This document shows, one piece after another, positions 16,208-25,170 of a stretch of 64,000 bases of DNA (positions within the stretch are counted from its first letter, which is position 1; each line of letters opens with the position of its first letter). The stretch is from positions 1 through 64,000 of the forward strand of contig JAFLCK010000020.1 in assembly GCA_017303615.1 (NCBI GenBank), given 5' to 3'. The DNA comes from Obscuribacter phosphatis_A. GTDB taxonomy: Bacteria > Cyanobacteriota > Vampirovibrionia > Obscuribacterales > Obscuribacteraceae. The notes beneath the pieces are model-generated. The model ran no database searches, was not told where the DNA came from, and saw only the letters and a program-made list of their open reading frames with translations. The position numbers and the translations under genes were made by a program.

Positions 16208-17809
16208 AGGAAGGCTGACCGAAGCCTCGCGCACAGTATCGGACTGCCCGGTGAAATCAAAATGCATCAGCTTGGTCATAAGAGGGTCGACGGCTTCAAG
16301 ATTCTCTGCCTGCCGGTAAATCTTCTCGTAGGGCAAAAAGGAAGTGCTGACCAGACTGCTCAGGTCTTCGCGCGGTCTGTAAGAGGTGCCCAGGTAAGAC
16401 TCGAGGGCTCGTGCCTTTTCAGGAGGGAAGACCCCGAGTGCGACAGCGACTCGACGCTGTGAAGAATGGGCATTAGCCGTGACCGTGCGGCCGTCAACTA
16501 CCATAGTGGTGGAGCCGCCGCCGTCAAGGTTCATAGCTTCACTGCAATTATGCGATTGAAAGAACTTGGCCACATCGTACATGGTATGCGGACCTTCAAA
16601 AGTAGCCAGAAGCAGATGGTCATCATTAGTGATACCACAGGCAGTGCGCTGATGGATATGGCTACCGACAAAGCTAGAGGGAAACTTCTCTTTCTTGAGA
16701 TCGAGAGCCAGTCTGCCGTCTTTTAGAAGCAGCGGCCCACCGCTTACAGCTTCGACCACATTGTCCCAGTCGCCTGGATTGATTTTCCATCTAATATTGA
16801 CACTCTCACCACTCTTTAGCGAGGCAATGGCTGAGCCTTTCGAATCGGCCAAAACATAGCCGCCATAGGGAATGTCGAGCTTGAGGTCATCACGATCAAT
16901 AACTCGTCCGTTGGCGTCGACTGCAATCAAAACGCCAGGGTAAGGCAAGGTCGCTTTGGCACCCCAGTGACGGGTGTAGAGAATGCAATGCGAACCTGTG
17001 CGTCTGGGCTGATTGACATTATTGACCCAGAGCACCGGATGCTCGACAGAATCTGTATAAAGCAAGCCATGCAGAGAAACTCTATCGATGCGAGCGTAAC
17101 CGCCCTTGGTAAAACCAAGGGTAACGCGGTCATAGAGCGGCCCAGCCAGCCAGTCGCCATCTTGTATCAAGGTACCCAAGGGGACACCGTTGCTTTTGAA
17201 ATAATTGGCATTGATGGCGGCAAGGGCTCCACTGTCTCGACTATGTTCGCGTACATCTTTTAGGCGAGAGAAAGCATAAGAACCGGTCACCGGACGCAAC
17301 CGCACCGGCGAAGTTGACATGTTTATGTCGAGCAAGTTGATGCGAGCGCGACCGCCCGAAGGTAACTGTCCGGAAAAAACTTTGTAGAAGACCCCTTGAT
17401 ATATCTCTTTTACCGAAATCGTCTTTAATGCGAAATTAGAAGCTGCCGCATTGCGGGTTGACTTTTGTGCTGGTGCAGTTGGTGCAGCGCTTGTCGAAGC
17501 TGGGCTTTGAACGCTAGTGGAAGCGCCGCTAGATTTGCCCTGGTCGCCCGACTTGGTGGAAGACTTTCCTAACCGAGACCACGAGCTATTGCGGTTTTTA
17601 TTTAGATAGACACCGCGCTTGAGTGCTGAATGCGAACGCACATGCGGCATAGGCGTAGGCACAAAGCCAAGAGCGAGAAGTTCTTTAGCAGACCTGTTTT
17701 TGAGATTGCCGGCTTGAGCGGGCAGACTGGCCCAAGCTTGCATCATATTGAGACCACAGGCAGCCAGCGCCGAGAGAGCAGCAAAGCTAATAATGGCGCG
17801 GCCCTTCAT
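16205..17809 (-). CDS. Exported phosphodiester glycosidase (NAGPA-domain protein)
   Basis: A 534-residue protein with a signal peptide (hydrophobic residues about 5-27, cleavage near AWA-SLPA). A Ser/Thr/Ala-rich linker runs to about 125, then a NAGPA (DUF2233-like) domain. Visible motifs: AAINANYF (197-204), AVSGGPLLLKDG (354-365) and the hallmark NLDGGGSTTMVVDG (427-440). The family cleaves sugar phosphodiesters and acts outside the cytoplasm; some members process exopolysaccharide or teichoic-type polymers. AGGAG precedes the ATG. It lies upstream of the ROK kinase gene in the same direction, so the two may belong to one sugar-related unit. Confidence 0.87.
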   Translation of the reverse strand: MKGRAIISFAALSALAACGLNMMQAWASLPAQAGNLKNRSAKELLALGFVPTPMPHVRSHSALKRGVYLNKNRNSSWSRLGKSSTKSGDQGKSSGASTSVQSPASTSAAPTAPAQKSTRNAAASNFALKTISVKEIYQGVFYKVFSGQLPSGGRARINLLDINMSTSPVRLRPVTGSYAFSRLKDVREHSRDSGALAAINANYFKSNGVPLGTLIQDGDWLAGPLYDRVTLGFTKGGYARIDRVSLHGLLYTDSVEHPVLWVNNVNQPRRTGSHCILYTRHWGAKATLPYPGVLIAVDANGRVIDRDDLKLDIPYGGYVLADSKGSAIASLKSGESVNIRWKINPGDWDNVVEAVSGGPLLLKDGRLALDLKKEKFPSSFVGSHIHQRTACGITNDDHLLLATFEGPHTMYDVAKFFQSHNCSEAMNLDGGGSTTMVVDGRTVTANAHSSQRRVAVALGVFPPEKARALESYLGTSYRPREDLSSLVSTSFLPYEKIYRQAENLEAVDPLMTKLMHFDFTGQSDTVREASVSLP

Positions 17810-17913
17810 TTCTATCTCCTGCTATGTCACAGATTGATATATACCCGTTCTTACACTTACTTATTCAAGCAGTATTTCTTTCTTCCTGCAAATAAAAACA
17901 GCTAGAAGATAGA

Positions 17914-17944
17914 AAGGACGCAGATTTTAGCCTGCGCCCTTTGT
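17914..17944 (-). terminator. Intrinsic terminator of glyQ
   Basis: A minus-strand stem of about 11 bp (AAAGGGCGCAG with CTGCGTCCTTT, one G-U pair) closes an 8-base loop, followed by TCTATC. It lies 24 bases after the glyQ stop codon. Confidence 0.75.
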
Positions 17945-17967
17945 ATATACATCTGACAACCGTAAGC

Positions 17968-18921
17968 TTACTTCACCTTGGCAGGTCCTTTTTCTGCCGG
18001 TTTTAGATACTTGTCTCTAAATAGCGCCACCGCTTCTTGACGCTCGCCTTCGGGCAAAAGCGGGAAGCCAAGCTCAATTCGATGAATTAAAAAGCCGCGC
18101 GCCACTCTCTCCGACAACTTGCGAATTTTCAAGATGCACGCCATGCGCTCATCTCGGCCAAGCACACCACGGGCATCAAGCAAGTTGAAAGTATGCGAGC
18201 ACTTGAGAATTTGCTCGTACGCAGGCAGTACCAGCTTTTCATCAAGCAAGCGCAGGGCTTCTTTCTCGGCAAGATGGAACAAAGTATTCAACATCTCGGG
18301 GTCACTCTTTTCAAAGTTATAGGTAGATTGCTGCACTTCATTGGCGTGATAGAGCTCGCCATATTTGACTGTATCGTTCCATTGCAGGTCATAGACATTG
18401 TCTACATTCTGCAGATACATAGAAAGACGCTCTATACCGTAGGTGATTTCTGCCGCCACCGGTCTGACGTCTAAGCCGCCAGCCTGCTGAAAGTAAGTGA
18501 ATTGGGTAATCTCAAGACCATCCAACCAAACTTCCCAGCCGACACCCCAGGCGCCAAGAGTGGGCGATTCCCAGTTGTCTTCCACAAATCTGATGTCATG
18601 CTCAAGGGGATCTATTCCCAGCTGCTTGAGACTCTCAAGATAAATTTCTTGCACATTGTCAGGAGAAGGCTTCAAAATCACCTGATACTGAAAGTAGTGC
18701 TGCAGCCGATTGGGATTCTCGCCATAACGTCCATCGGTAGGACGACGGCAGGGATCGGCGCAGGCCATATTCCAGGGCTCGGGCCCCAAAACCCGCAAGA
18801 AAGTGCCCGGACTCATTGTAGAGGCGCCCTTTTCAAGGTCGAAAGGTTGCATTACCACACAACCCTGACGGCCCCAAAAGTCGTTGAGGTTATGAATTAC
18901 TTGCTGAAAAGTAAGAGCCAT
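17968..18921 (-). CDS. glyQ: Glycyl-tRNA synthetase alpha subunit
   Basis: Catalytic subunit of the bacterial two-subunit (alpha2beta2) glycyl-tRNA synthetase, charging tRNA-Gly. The 317-residue protein starts MALTFQQVIHNLNDFWGRQG and keeps the class II signatures MSPGTFLRVLGPEPW, PNRLQHYFQYQVILKP and EITYGIERLSMYLQ. Start chosen at ATG 18921, preceded by a GGGTGGG purine-rich stretch. The frame is open a further 81 codons upstream through a repeat region, which I exclude. The beta subunit gene (glyS) is not adjacent and not in the window. Confidence 0.96.
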   Translation of the reverse strand: MALTFQQVIHNLNDFWGRQGCVVMQPFDLEKGASTMSPGTFLRVLGPEPWNMACADPCRRPTDGRYGENPNRLQHYFQYQVILKPSPDNVQEIYLESLKQLGIDPLEHDIRFVEDNWESPTLGAWGVGWEVWLDGLEITQFTYFQQAGGLDVRPVAAEITYGIERLSMYLQNVDNVYDLQWNDTVKYGELYHANEVQQSTYNFEKSDPEMLNTLFHLAEKEALRLLDEKLVLPAYEQILKCSHTFNLLDARGVLGRDERMACILKIRKLSERVARGFLIHRIELGFPLLPEGERQEAVALFRDKYLKPAEKGPAKVK

Positions 18922-19045
18922 TGCCCACCCGCTATATCTGCCAAACTTACGGTTTGTAAGTTTAGCAAAAGCACCTGACCCGATGGTCTTCTCAGGTGTC
19001 TTCACAAGGGTCTTCTTTACGTTTCTGCTGCAAGTCTCTGGCCAG

Positions 19046-19168
19046 AGCTTTCTTTTGTAAGCTTTCTTTGTAAGCCTTTTTTGTAAGCTTTCTTGGTGAG
19101 CTTTCTGACTAATCGCAACCCTAATGACATCCAGGCATACCACCGAGACATACCACCAAGACACACCG
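19046..19168. repeat. Intergenic imperfect tandem repeats upstream of glyQ
   Basis: Two runs. The first (about 19046-19115) has imperfect 13-15-base units around GCTTTCTTTTGTAA. The second (about 19126-19168) has units of GACATACCACCGA type, period 14. The periods are not multiples of three, unlike those inside genes. They lie between the disordered-protein gene and glyQ. I see no other feature in 18922-19182. Confidence 0.7.
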
Positions 19169-19182
19169 TCAGATGTAAAGCG

Positions 19183-19683
19183 CTACCAGGACGGTCTGGC
19201 ATTTACTGAATTGGCTAGACGCTGATTGCGCTGGGCAACGGCCAGAGGGGTGGAACGCTCGGCTTCATTAATCTCGTTGTCCTTGCTTTCTCTCTGGATC
19301 ACATCATTCATTTCGAAGCCAAGAGTGGCAAGCCGAGCCTCTCTCTGTGCTGCAGCAAGAGGGGTGCTTCTTTCAGCTATTTCATTAACCTTGGGCTCGG
19401 AGCGCACACCACCAGAGGGCGAATCGGAGGACAGAGATGAATTATGTCCTTTCTCCAGAGCACCTTTCTGTTCGTTATCTTTTGAAAGCGACTTGGAGTC
19501 GGAATAAATATTGCTTGAGAAGTCTAAGCTGGCGCCACTCTCGCCGCCGGCGCGGGCAACACTAGAGCGCTTGCCCGAAAACTGCATATCGTCATAGACC
19601 GACATTGCCAAGGCATCAGGCACATCTGTATTGGGGCTTCTCTCGATTCTTTTGGTATTAGATTCTGCCATTTCGATAGTCAT
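19183..19683 (-). CDS. Small disordered protein with a duplicated motif
   Basis: A 166-residue, very hydrophilic Ser/Asp/Glu-rich protein with no signal peptide or membrane segment. The C-terminal half contains two copies of a motif of about 20 residues: EIAERSTPLAAAQREARLA and NEAERSTPLAVAQRNQRLA, separated by about 18 residues. AGAGG lies 9 bases before the chosen ATG at 19683. I do not know the family. The duplicated STPLA-AQR block may be a short binding motif. Confidence 0.6.
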   Translation of the reverse strand: MTIEMAESNTKRIERSPNTDVPDALAMSVYDDMQFSGKRSSVARAGGESGASLDFSSNIYSDSKSLSKDNEQKGALEKGHNSSLSSDSPSGGVRSEPKVNEIAERSTPLAAAQREARLATLGFEMNDVIQRESKDNEINEAERSTPLAVAQRNQRLANSVNARPSW

Positions 19684-19793
19684 AGTAAAAAACCTCTAGA
19701 AAACTGGACTAAGCTGCGTTGAGCTCGATGCCGTTACTCTAGAGCCGTCTACTTGGCAAACCAGGGTCAAAGAGATTAGAAATGCCAGCTGGA

Positions 19794-19822
19794 TGGGCAA
19801 ATTTGGTTCAACTCAGTATAAT
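19794..19822 (+). promoter_or_regulatory. Possible promoter of the moxR operon
   Basis: TATAAT at 19817-19822 with TGGGCA (four of six matches to TTGACA) 17 bases upstream. Between it and the moxR start is a 12-base tandem duplication, TTTAGTCATTAG (about 19838-19862). Weak evidence. Confidence 0.3.
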
Positions 19823-19894
19823 CTTGCCAGACCAAATTTAGTCATTAGTTTAGTCATTAGTATTGATTAGGCACTAACTCAGAAGGAGCCCAGA

Positions 19895-20890
19895 TTGGAC
19901 AGTCATCGAAATACGGGCGTGCACGACATGGACGACAGATATGACGGAACCCCGGCCCAGAAGGTGCAGTATTTAGCGCCTAAGATTCAGCTGCTTCTAG
20001 ACAATATAAATGGGGTTCTGGTTGGACAAGAACACGCTACTCGCCTTTCGGTAGTAGCTTTTCTAGCCGGCGGTCATGCCCTGATCGAAGACGTTCCCGG
20101 AGTAGGAAAAACCCTCCTAGCTAAGACTCTCGCCCAATCTGTGCATGCGAAGTTCAAACGTATTCAATGTACACCCGACCTTCTGCCCTCTGACATCAGC
20201 GGGGTGAGCGTATTTGAAGCAAAAGAAGGCGTGTTCAAATTTATGCCCGGTCCTATTTTCACCAATATATTGCTGGCTGACGAAATCAACCGCGCCACGC
20301 CAAGAACACAGTCCAGCTTGCTTGAAGCCATGGAAGAGAACCAAGTCACCACAGACGGTGCAACAAGAAGACTACCCGACCTCTTCTTTGTTATCGCCAC
20401 CGAAAACCCTATCGAATACCACGGCACCTTCCCCCTACCGGAAGCTCAGCTGGACCGCTTTATGATCTCGCTGTCCCTGGGTTATCCCAAACCCAGCCAG
20501 GAAGTGGAAATTTTAGACAAGACCTTGGACGAAGGTTCCTTTACCGTCGACGCCGTGCTTTCGGAAGAAGAAGTCTTGGAAGCAAGACAGGTAGTAAAAA
20601 GCATTATCGTAGAACAATCAATCAAAAACTATATAGTCACCGTGGTTGGTGCCACTCGCAAACACCCGTCCATCGTCTTGGGAGTCAGCCCCCGCGGCAG
20701 TCAATTATTGATGAGAGCGGCACAAGCAGCGGCACTGGTCGACGGCAGGCACTATGTCAAGCCGGACGACGTCAAACTGCTCGCCCCTTATGTACTAGGT
20801 CACAGAATTATTCCCAAGGTGAGAGACAACCGGGTCAGCCATGCTCAACTTATTGAAAGAGTCCTCGAAGAAGTCCCCGTTCCGGTATAG
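19895..20890 (+). CDS. MoxR-family AAA ATPase
   Basis: A 331-residue chaperone-like ATPase. Walker A is in EDVPGVGKTLLA (about 65-76), Walker B is LLADEINRA (126-134), and sensor 1 is in FVIATENPIEYHGT. The C-terminal lid is typical of MoxR. Such proteins are thought to activate or assemble partner complexes encoded with them, here the DUF58 and transglutaminase-like proteins downstream. The start is TTG at 19895 with AGGAG 6 bases before it. The 3' end overlaps the DUF58 gene by 50 bases, indicating co-translation in one operon. Confidence 0.93.
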   Translation: MDSHRNTGVHDMDDRYDGTPAQKVQYLAPKIQLLLDNINGVLVGQEHATRLSVVAFLAGGHALIEDVPGVGKTLLAKTLAQSVHAKFKRIQCTPDLLPSDISGVSVFEAKEGVFKFMPGPIFTNILLADEINRATPRTQSSLLEAMEENQVTTDGATRRLPDLFFVIATENPIEYHGTFPLPEAQLDRFMISLSLGYPKPSQEVEILDKTLDEGSFTVDAVLSEEEVLEARQVVKSIIVEQSIKNYIVTVVGATRKHPSIVLGVSPRGSQLLMRAAQAAALVDGRHYVKPDDVKLLAPYVLGHRIIPKVRDNRVSHAQLIERVLEEVPVPV

Positions 20891-22433
20891 ATTTTCTTCC
20901 AAGGGTAAAGACAAACAACAAGAAGAACTGAAGCCAAAAGGCTTGAAGTTCACATTTAAGTTCGACCGGGACGCGGCCGAATTAGATCTCATCCTTGAGA
21001 CTCGTTTCTTCGTTATTGTTTTTCTCTTTCTTGCTCTCTATATATTTGGCTCTGAAACCGGCAACCTTTGGGCCTATATGTTGGCGGCAGTGGCACTGGC
21101 AGCGGTTGTCCTCGGGGTACTTTTGCCCCTCGCCCAAGTGCTCGAAACAAAGGTCTTCTTCAATCTACCCTCAGAGGCGGTAGCCCGCGAGCGCCTCAAT
21201 CTCAGAGTAAAAGTAACCCGCAAAGAATGGTGGGGTTACTTAGCTAAGTTCCTGCCCATCAAATGGCTGCTGGTGCAAATCAAGCTGGTACGCCTGGGCG
21301 AGAAAGAAAATATGCTCAGACCAATAATGGTCGAACACCTGACCAGCGAAGCCTGGGTAGTGGCGCAAACACCGAGGCTGCGTCGCGGCGTCTATACCCT
21401 GGAAGCAATAGAAATTTTTAGTTGCTACCCTTTTGGTCTAGCTTGGTGGAACAAGCGCTCCAAACTAACCGACAAATTCGCCGCCGAACTGGCCGCCGGT
21501 CTAGAAGTCCAAGACAAAGATAAACTCTATTCAGGCAGTACCACCAGAGCCATAGACGGCAGTCGCTCCAGCCTGCCGCAGATGACGGTCTACCCGCGCA
21601 TCAATAGTATCGACGGCAATTTCCTTTTCCGGCTCAGGGCAACAGGCGACTCCGCCCTGTTCTTTTCATCATCAAGACCGATAGCGGCTCTCACTTCAGC
21701 TTCAGTGCGCTCGCTAAGAGAGTTTAGAAGCGGCGACAGCCCGCGCTTCATTCACTGGCCAAGCTCTGCCAAAACCGGCAAACTGATGATTCGCGAGTTT
21801 GAGTCGGAAGGTCTACCAGGTTTTGATGTTCTACTCGACCTCACTTCCGACTGGAAAAACGAAGACCAATTTGAGCTAGCTGTTTCCATCACCCTCTCTC
21901 TTTTGCAATTAGGTTATAAACTGGGCGGCGCCCCTGAGCTATTCGTCATCCCAAGCTTGGATGAAGACCATGAAAAACTTCCCGAAATCTTGACCGACTT
22001 GCCTCCAATTGCCAGGGGTATCGGGTGGTCTTCGCAAATACTTGCTAGAGTGGAAGCATTGTCGCTGCAAGACTCAGAATATAGAGCCAAGGTACCGCAA
22101 GTGGGCTTTTCAGATACTATGGCACTTCTTACAGTTCGCCCCTCCGAGAATATCGACCAGGAGCAAGAGGAGGACGCCCCCAAAGATCGCGCCAGCGAAG
22201 AAAGAGCTAACAGGCAAGTGGACCTTTGGGTGCTTTCCCGCGCTTATCTGGAAGCCGACAGCACCTTACTCAGTGCCAAACGTCAAGCGGCCGCCCCCAT
22301 TCCCTTGCATGCCATGGGCTCAGGCGACAGACGCAGTGAAGGCACAGCCCCAGCCGCTGCCGGTGAAAAACCAGCACGCTATGGACGTATCTTAGCCTCG
22401 CTTTCTGAATTTGAGGAGCTATCACACCTTTGA
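20841..22433 (+). CDS. DUF58 membrane protein
   Basis: A 530-residue protein. Two hydrophobic segments near residues 52-100 anchor it. The DUF58 core contains LREFRSGDSPRFIHWPSSAK and LMIREFE at about 293-320, followed by a VWA-like fold (FDVLLDLTSDW). The ATG at 20841 lies inside moxR; a slightly later alternative start is possible. The C-terminal 90 residues are Ala/Glu/Arg-rich and family-atypical. Middle gene of the moxR-DUF58-transglutaminase operon, whose products are usually taken to act together at the membrane. Confidence 0.88.
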   Translation: MLNLLKESSKKSPFRYRFSSKGKDKQQEELKPKGLKFTFKFDRDAAELDLILETRFFVIVFLFLALYIFGSETGNLWAYMLAAVALAAVVLGVLLPLAQVLETKVFFNLPSEAVARERLNLRVKVTRKEWWGYLAKFLPIKWLLVQIKLVRLGEKENMLRPIMVEHLTSEAWVVAQTPRLRRGVYTLEAIEIFSCYPFGLAWWNKRSKLTDKFAAELAAGLEVQDKDKLYSGSTTRAIDGSRSSLPQMTVYPRINSIDGNFLFRLRATGDSALFFSSSRPIAALTSASVRSLREFRSGDSPRFIHWPSSAKTGKLMIREFESEGLPGFDVLLDLTSDWKNEDQFELAVSITLSLLQLGYKLGGAPELFVIPSLDEDHEKLPEILTDLPPIARGIGWSSQILARVEALSLQDSEYRAKVPQVGFSDTMALLTVRPSENIDQEQEEDAPKDRASEERANRQVDLWVLSRAYLEADSTLLSAKRQAAAPIPLHAMGSGDRRSEGTAPAAAGEKPARYGRILASLSEFEELSHL

Positions 22434-25030
22434 ACCAGAAAAAGAAAAAACGGGAAGAAGCAGCAGAAAGCTCGGTCGGAACCAGGCTTACAGCCCTGAT
22501 TATGAACCTGGTTCTGTTATTGGCGGCCGCCTGCTATGTGCCCACGCTACCCGTGGCTACTCTTCTATATATTCTCACCGCCGTCCTCGGCTCCTATCTA
22601 GCCTACTTGTACCGAGATTCTAGACCAGGCTGGCTTGGCACATTGCCGACAGTCGGCACAATCTTGCTCTTCACTAACTTCGTTTTTGAAGTGATTAACG
22701 GCTATATGAGTTCGACAGCCACAGCCGTAGCCGCTTTCGTGCATCTTATTGCCGGTCTCTCGGCCTTGCATTGCTTTGATCTGCGCACCCGCACTGATTT
22801 TTCAATCGCTTCCCTTATCGGCCTCGCTCTTCTTACTTTCCTTACCGGCGTCGGCGGCAAAGATCCGTTCTTCGGACTCTTTATCTTGCTCTACACAGTT
22901 TTAGCCGGTCTTCTCCTCTTCTTCGATTCTTCCTCGCGCTCCCATGAACTTGGACCATCAAGGGCGGTGGCAGCCACAGATAAAAGCAAACAACCGGTCG
23001 TAGAAAAAAGACTAAGAGCGCTGTCTCTCACCAGCTTCCTACCAATCTTGCTTTTACCTATAGCCAGCTTTGCTCTATTTACAATAATGCCGCGCTCAGA
23101 TTCTTTGCTCGACGTTTTTATAGGCAGTATTCGTTCACGTTTTCCGTTGTCGGCCTATCTGAGCAGTCAGCTGGGTAAGGGGGGACGCAGCCAAGCCTTA
23201 AGAGGTGGCACTGAAAGCCGCGATACGGGGGGCTCTAGCTTTACGGTCAAGGGCGGCGAACATGGCACCGCCGGCGGCACTACCGCTCAAGACAAAAAGC
23301 CGGGTAAGGGCAGCAGTAGCAGTACAACAGTAAGCGCTACTCCTCTAGACAAGAAGAGTAACGACGAAGTTGACTTGAGCAAAATCAAAGGACCGCTCAC
23401 ACCGGCTCAAGCCGCCAAGCTCAAAGAGCAGGTCAAGAAGGACAAAGTGCTCAGCGAAGCCTATGAAAGAGAAGGCGTCGATCTGAACAATCCCCAGTCG
23501 CAGGCTGAGACCTTGGTGATGAAGGTCTCAGGCAATCACAATGTCTATCTGCGCAAATATGCCATGAACGGCTTTGACGGTCAGATCTGGAAACGAGCAT
23601 TACCAACCAGTAGTATGCTCCTCAAGCCGAACAAAACTTTTGGCTTTGACCTAACCAATTCTAATTCGGTCTATGTGCCGCCCGCTCTGCCCACCCTCGA
23701 AGTCAAACTAGACTGCCGCGCCGAAGCCGATCTCGGCTATTATGTGCCAACCAGCTGGATTCCACAGATTGTCAGAACCGCCGGCGATGAAGTCAGGCTT
23801 GATACCGACGGGACAGTCAAAGCGACCAAGCCAATTTTGCGCGGCTCAGCCTTCTCGGTAATCTGTCAGTCGCCCATTTACGACCTTGAGGTGATGCGCA
23901 AGCAGCAGCTGGAGACCCTCAATGAAGTAGAGGAAGAACGCAAAGATGAGCTGGAGACAGCCAAAAGCTGCCTCACTCTAAGTGGCGGACTCTCGGATAA
24001 ATTGAAAGAGCTCTCCAACAAAATTTGCCAAGACCCTGAAGCCAACTGGTTTACCCGCGCAGAAAAAATACAGAACTATCTTAAGACCAACTATCAATAC
24101 GAAGCCGATGGTCTCTTTAAAGAGCAGAACGGCAGCGAAGATCCTTATCAGGCAATCGACAATTTTCTCTTCCAAAAGAAATCGGGCAGCTGTAGACATT
24201 TCGCCACCGCCCATGCCCTTCTTTGCCGATCCCAGGGCATTCCCTCAAGATTGGTCATCGGCTACCTGCCTGGCACTTTCAATAAGAACACAGGCTTTTC
24301 TGAAATCAGAGGCAAAGACGCCCATGTCTGGACCGAAATCTATATGCCTTACTGGAACTGGATTCCCTTCGATCCAACGCCATCGGGCAGATTGCCGGCA
24401 CACGAAGAGGGCGGCAACGTACTGAGCAAATTCATCAGAAGCGGACTGGCTAACCCCTTTGCCCAAGACATAAAGTCAAACCGCAAGCCTAAACGTAATC
24501 TGACAGACTTGAACGGTCTCAACAAGAGCAATCAAGAACAGGCCGATCTAGAGCCGCCGCCCCCTCCGGGCGAAAAAGGCAAAGAAGGGCTCAAACTGCC
24601 GATGCTCGGCACGGTCGACCCGCAGGTCATGCAAACCTTCGCCCGTGTTTTGGCTATTCTTTTCGCCTTCGCTTTGCTTATCTTCTGCCTGGTGGTCTAC
24701 TTCAAGCACAAGAAAGACAAAGCTGAAAAGCTCTTCCTGGCGCAGTACAAACCTTCGACCATAGTCTATTTAGAAGTTCTCGATGACCTCAAGCGTTTCG
24801 ACATCGTCAAGTTCCCCACCGAGACTGTGGACGAGATTTCAACCAGGCTAAGCGATCGTCTCGACACATTGAGAGATGAAGGACGAACAGTCCCCGAAGC
24901 ACTGAGCCCAGTTGTCAGCAAGTTCATGGAACTGTACAACGCCGACAGATTCGGCGGGGACGACTATTTGGACGAGCTTACCGAGATAGCACAAGAGATA
25001 AAACGCTTGGCAACAACAGCGAAAAACTGA
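22430..25030 (+). CDS. Membrane transglutaminase-like protein (DUF3488/TgpA type)
   Basis: An 866-residue protein. Several transmembrane helices lie at about 20-215, then a Gly/Ser/Lys-rich linker (about 240-310), an external region, and a transglutaminase-like domain with Cys588 (SGSCRHFA), His632 (DAHVWTEI) and Asp648 (PFDPTPSG) as complete triad. A further TM helix at about 735-755 is followed by a cytoplasmic DUF4129-like tail. The TTG start overlaps the DUF58 stop codon; GAGGAG lies 11 bases upstream. Family members are periplasmic transglutaminase or protease-like enzymes whose substrates are mostly unknown. Last gene of the operon. Confidence 0.9.
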   Translation: MNQKKKKREEAAESSVGTRLTALIMNLVLLLAAACYVPTLPVATLLYILTAVLGSYLAYLYRDSRPGWLGTLPTVGTILLFTNFVFEVINGYMSSTATAVAAFVHLIAGLSALHCFDLRTRTDFSIASLIGLALLTFLTGVGGKDPFFGLFILLYTVLAGLLLFFDSSSRSHELGPSRAVAATDKSKQPVVEKRLRALSLTSFLPILLLPIASFALFTIMPRSDSLLDVFIGSIRSRFPLSAYLSSQLGKGGRSQALRGGTESRDTGGSSFTVKGGEHGTAGGTTAQDKKPGKGSSSSTTVSATPLDKKSNDEVDLSKIKGPLTPAQAAKLKEQVKKDKVLSEAYEREGVDLNNPQSQAETLVMKVSGNHNVYLRKYAMNGFDGQIWKRALPTSSMLLKPNKTFGFDLTNSNSVYVPPALPTLEVKLDCRAEADLGYYVPTSWIPQIVRTAGDEVRLDTDGTVKATKPILRGSAFSVICQSPIYDLEVMRKQQLETLNEVEEERKDELETAKSCLTLSGGLSDKLKELSNKICQDPEANWFTRAEKIQNYLKTNYQYEADGLFKEQNGSEDPYQAIDNFLFQKKSGSCRHFATAHALLCRSQGIPSRLVIGYLPGTFNKNTGFSEIRGKDAHVWTEIYMPYWNWIPFDPTPSGRLPAHEEGGNVLSKFIRSGLANPFAQDIKSNRKPKRNLTDLNGLNKSNQEQADLEPPPPPGEKGKEGLKLPMLGTVDPQVMQTFARVLAILFAFALLIFCLVVYFKHKKDKAEKLFLAQYKPSTIVYLEVLDDLKRFDIVKFPTETVDEISTRLSDRLDTLRDEGRTVPEALSPVVSKFMELYNADRFGGDDYLDELTEIAQEIKRLATTAKN

Positions 25031-25170
25031 ACTTTAATAAGCTAAAGGCTCTCAGGTGCTGGAAAGAACCGGCACAACGCGCTAAAGTGGTTATATTTGC
25101 TATGCTTACATGGTCAACAAGGCAAGTTATAGCAAGGCTGTAGTCAAGCTGCACAAATAGAGAGATACAC

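Noticed and set aside
17968..19164. 398-residue version of glyQ with an 81-residue N-terminal extension
   Set aside because: The extension is translated tandem-repeat DNA; a normal GlyQ start with a ribosome site exists at 18921.
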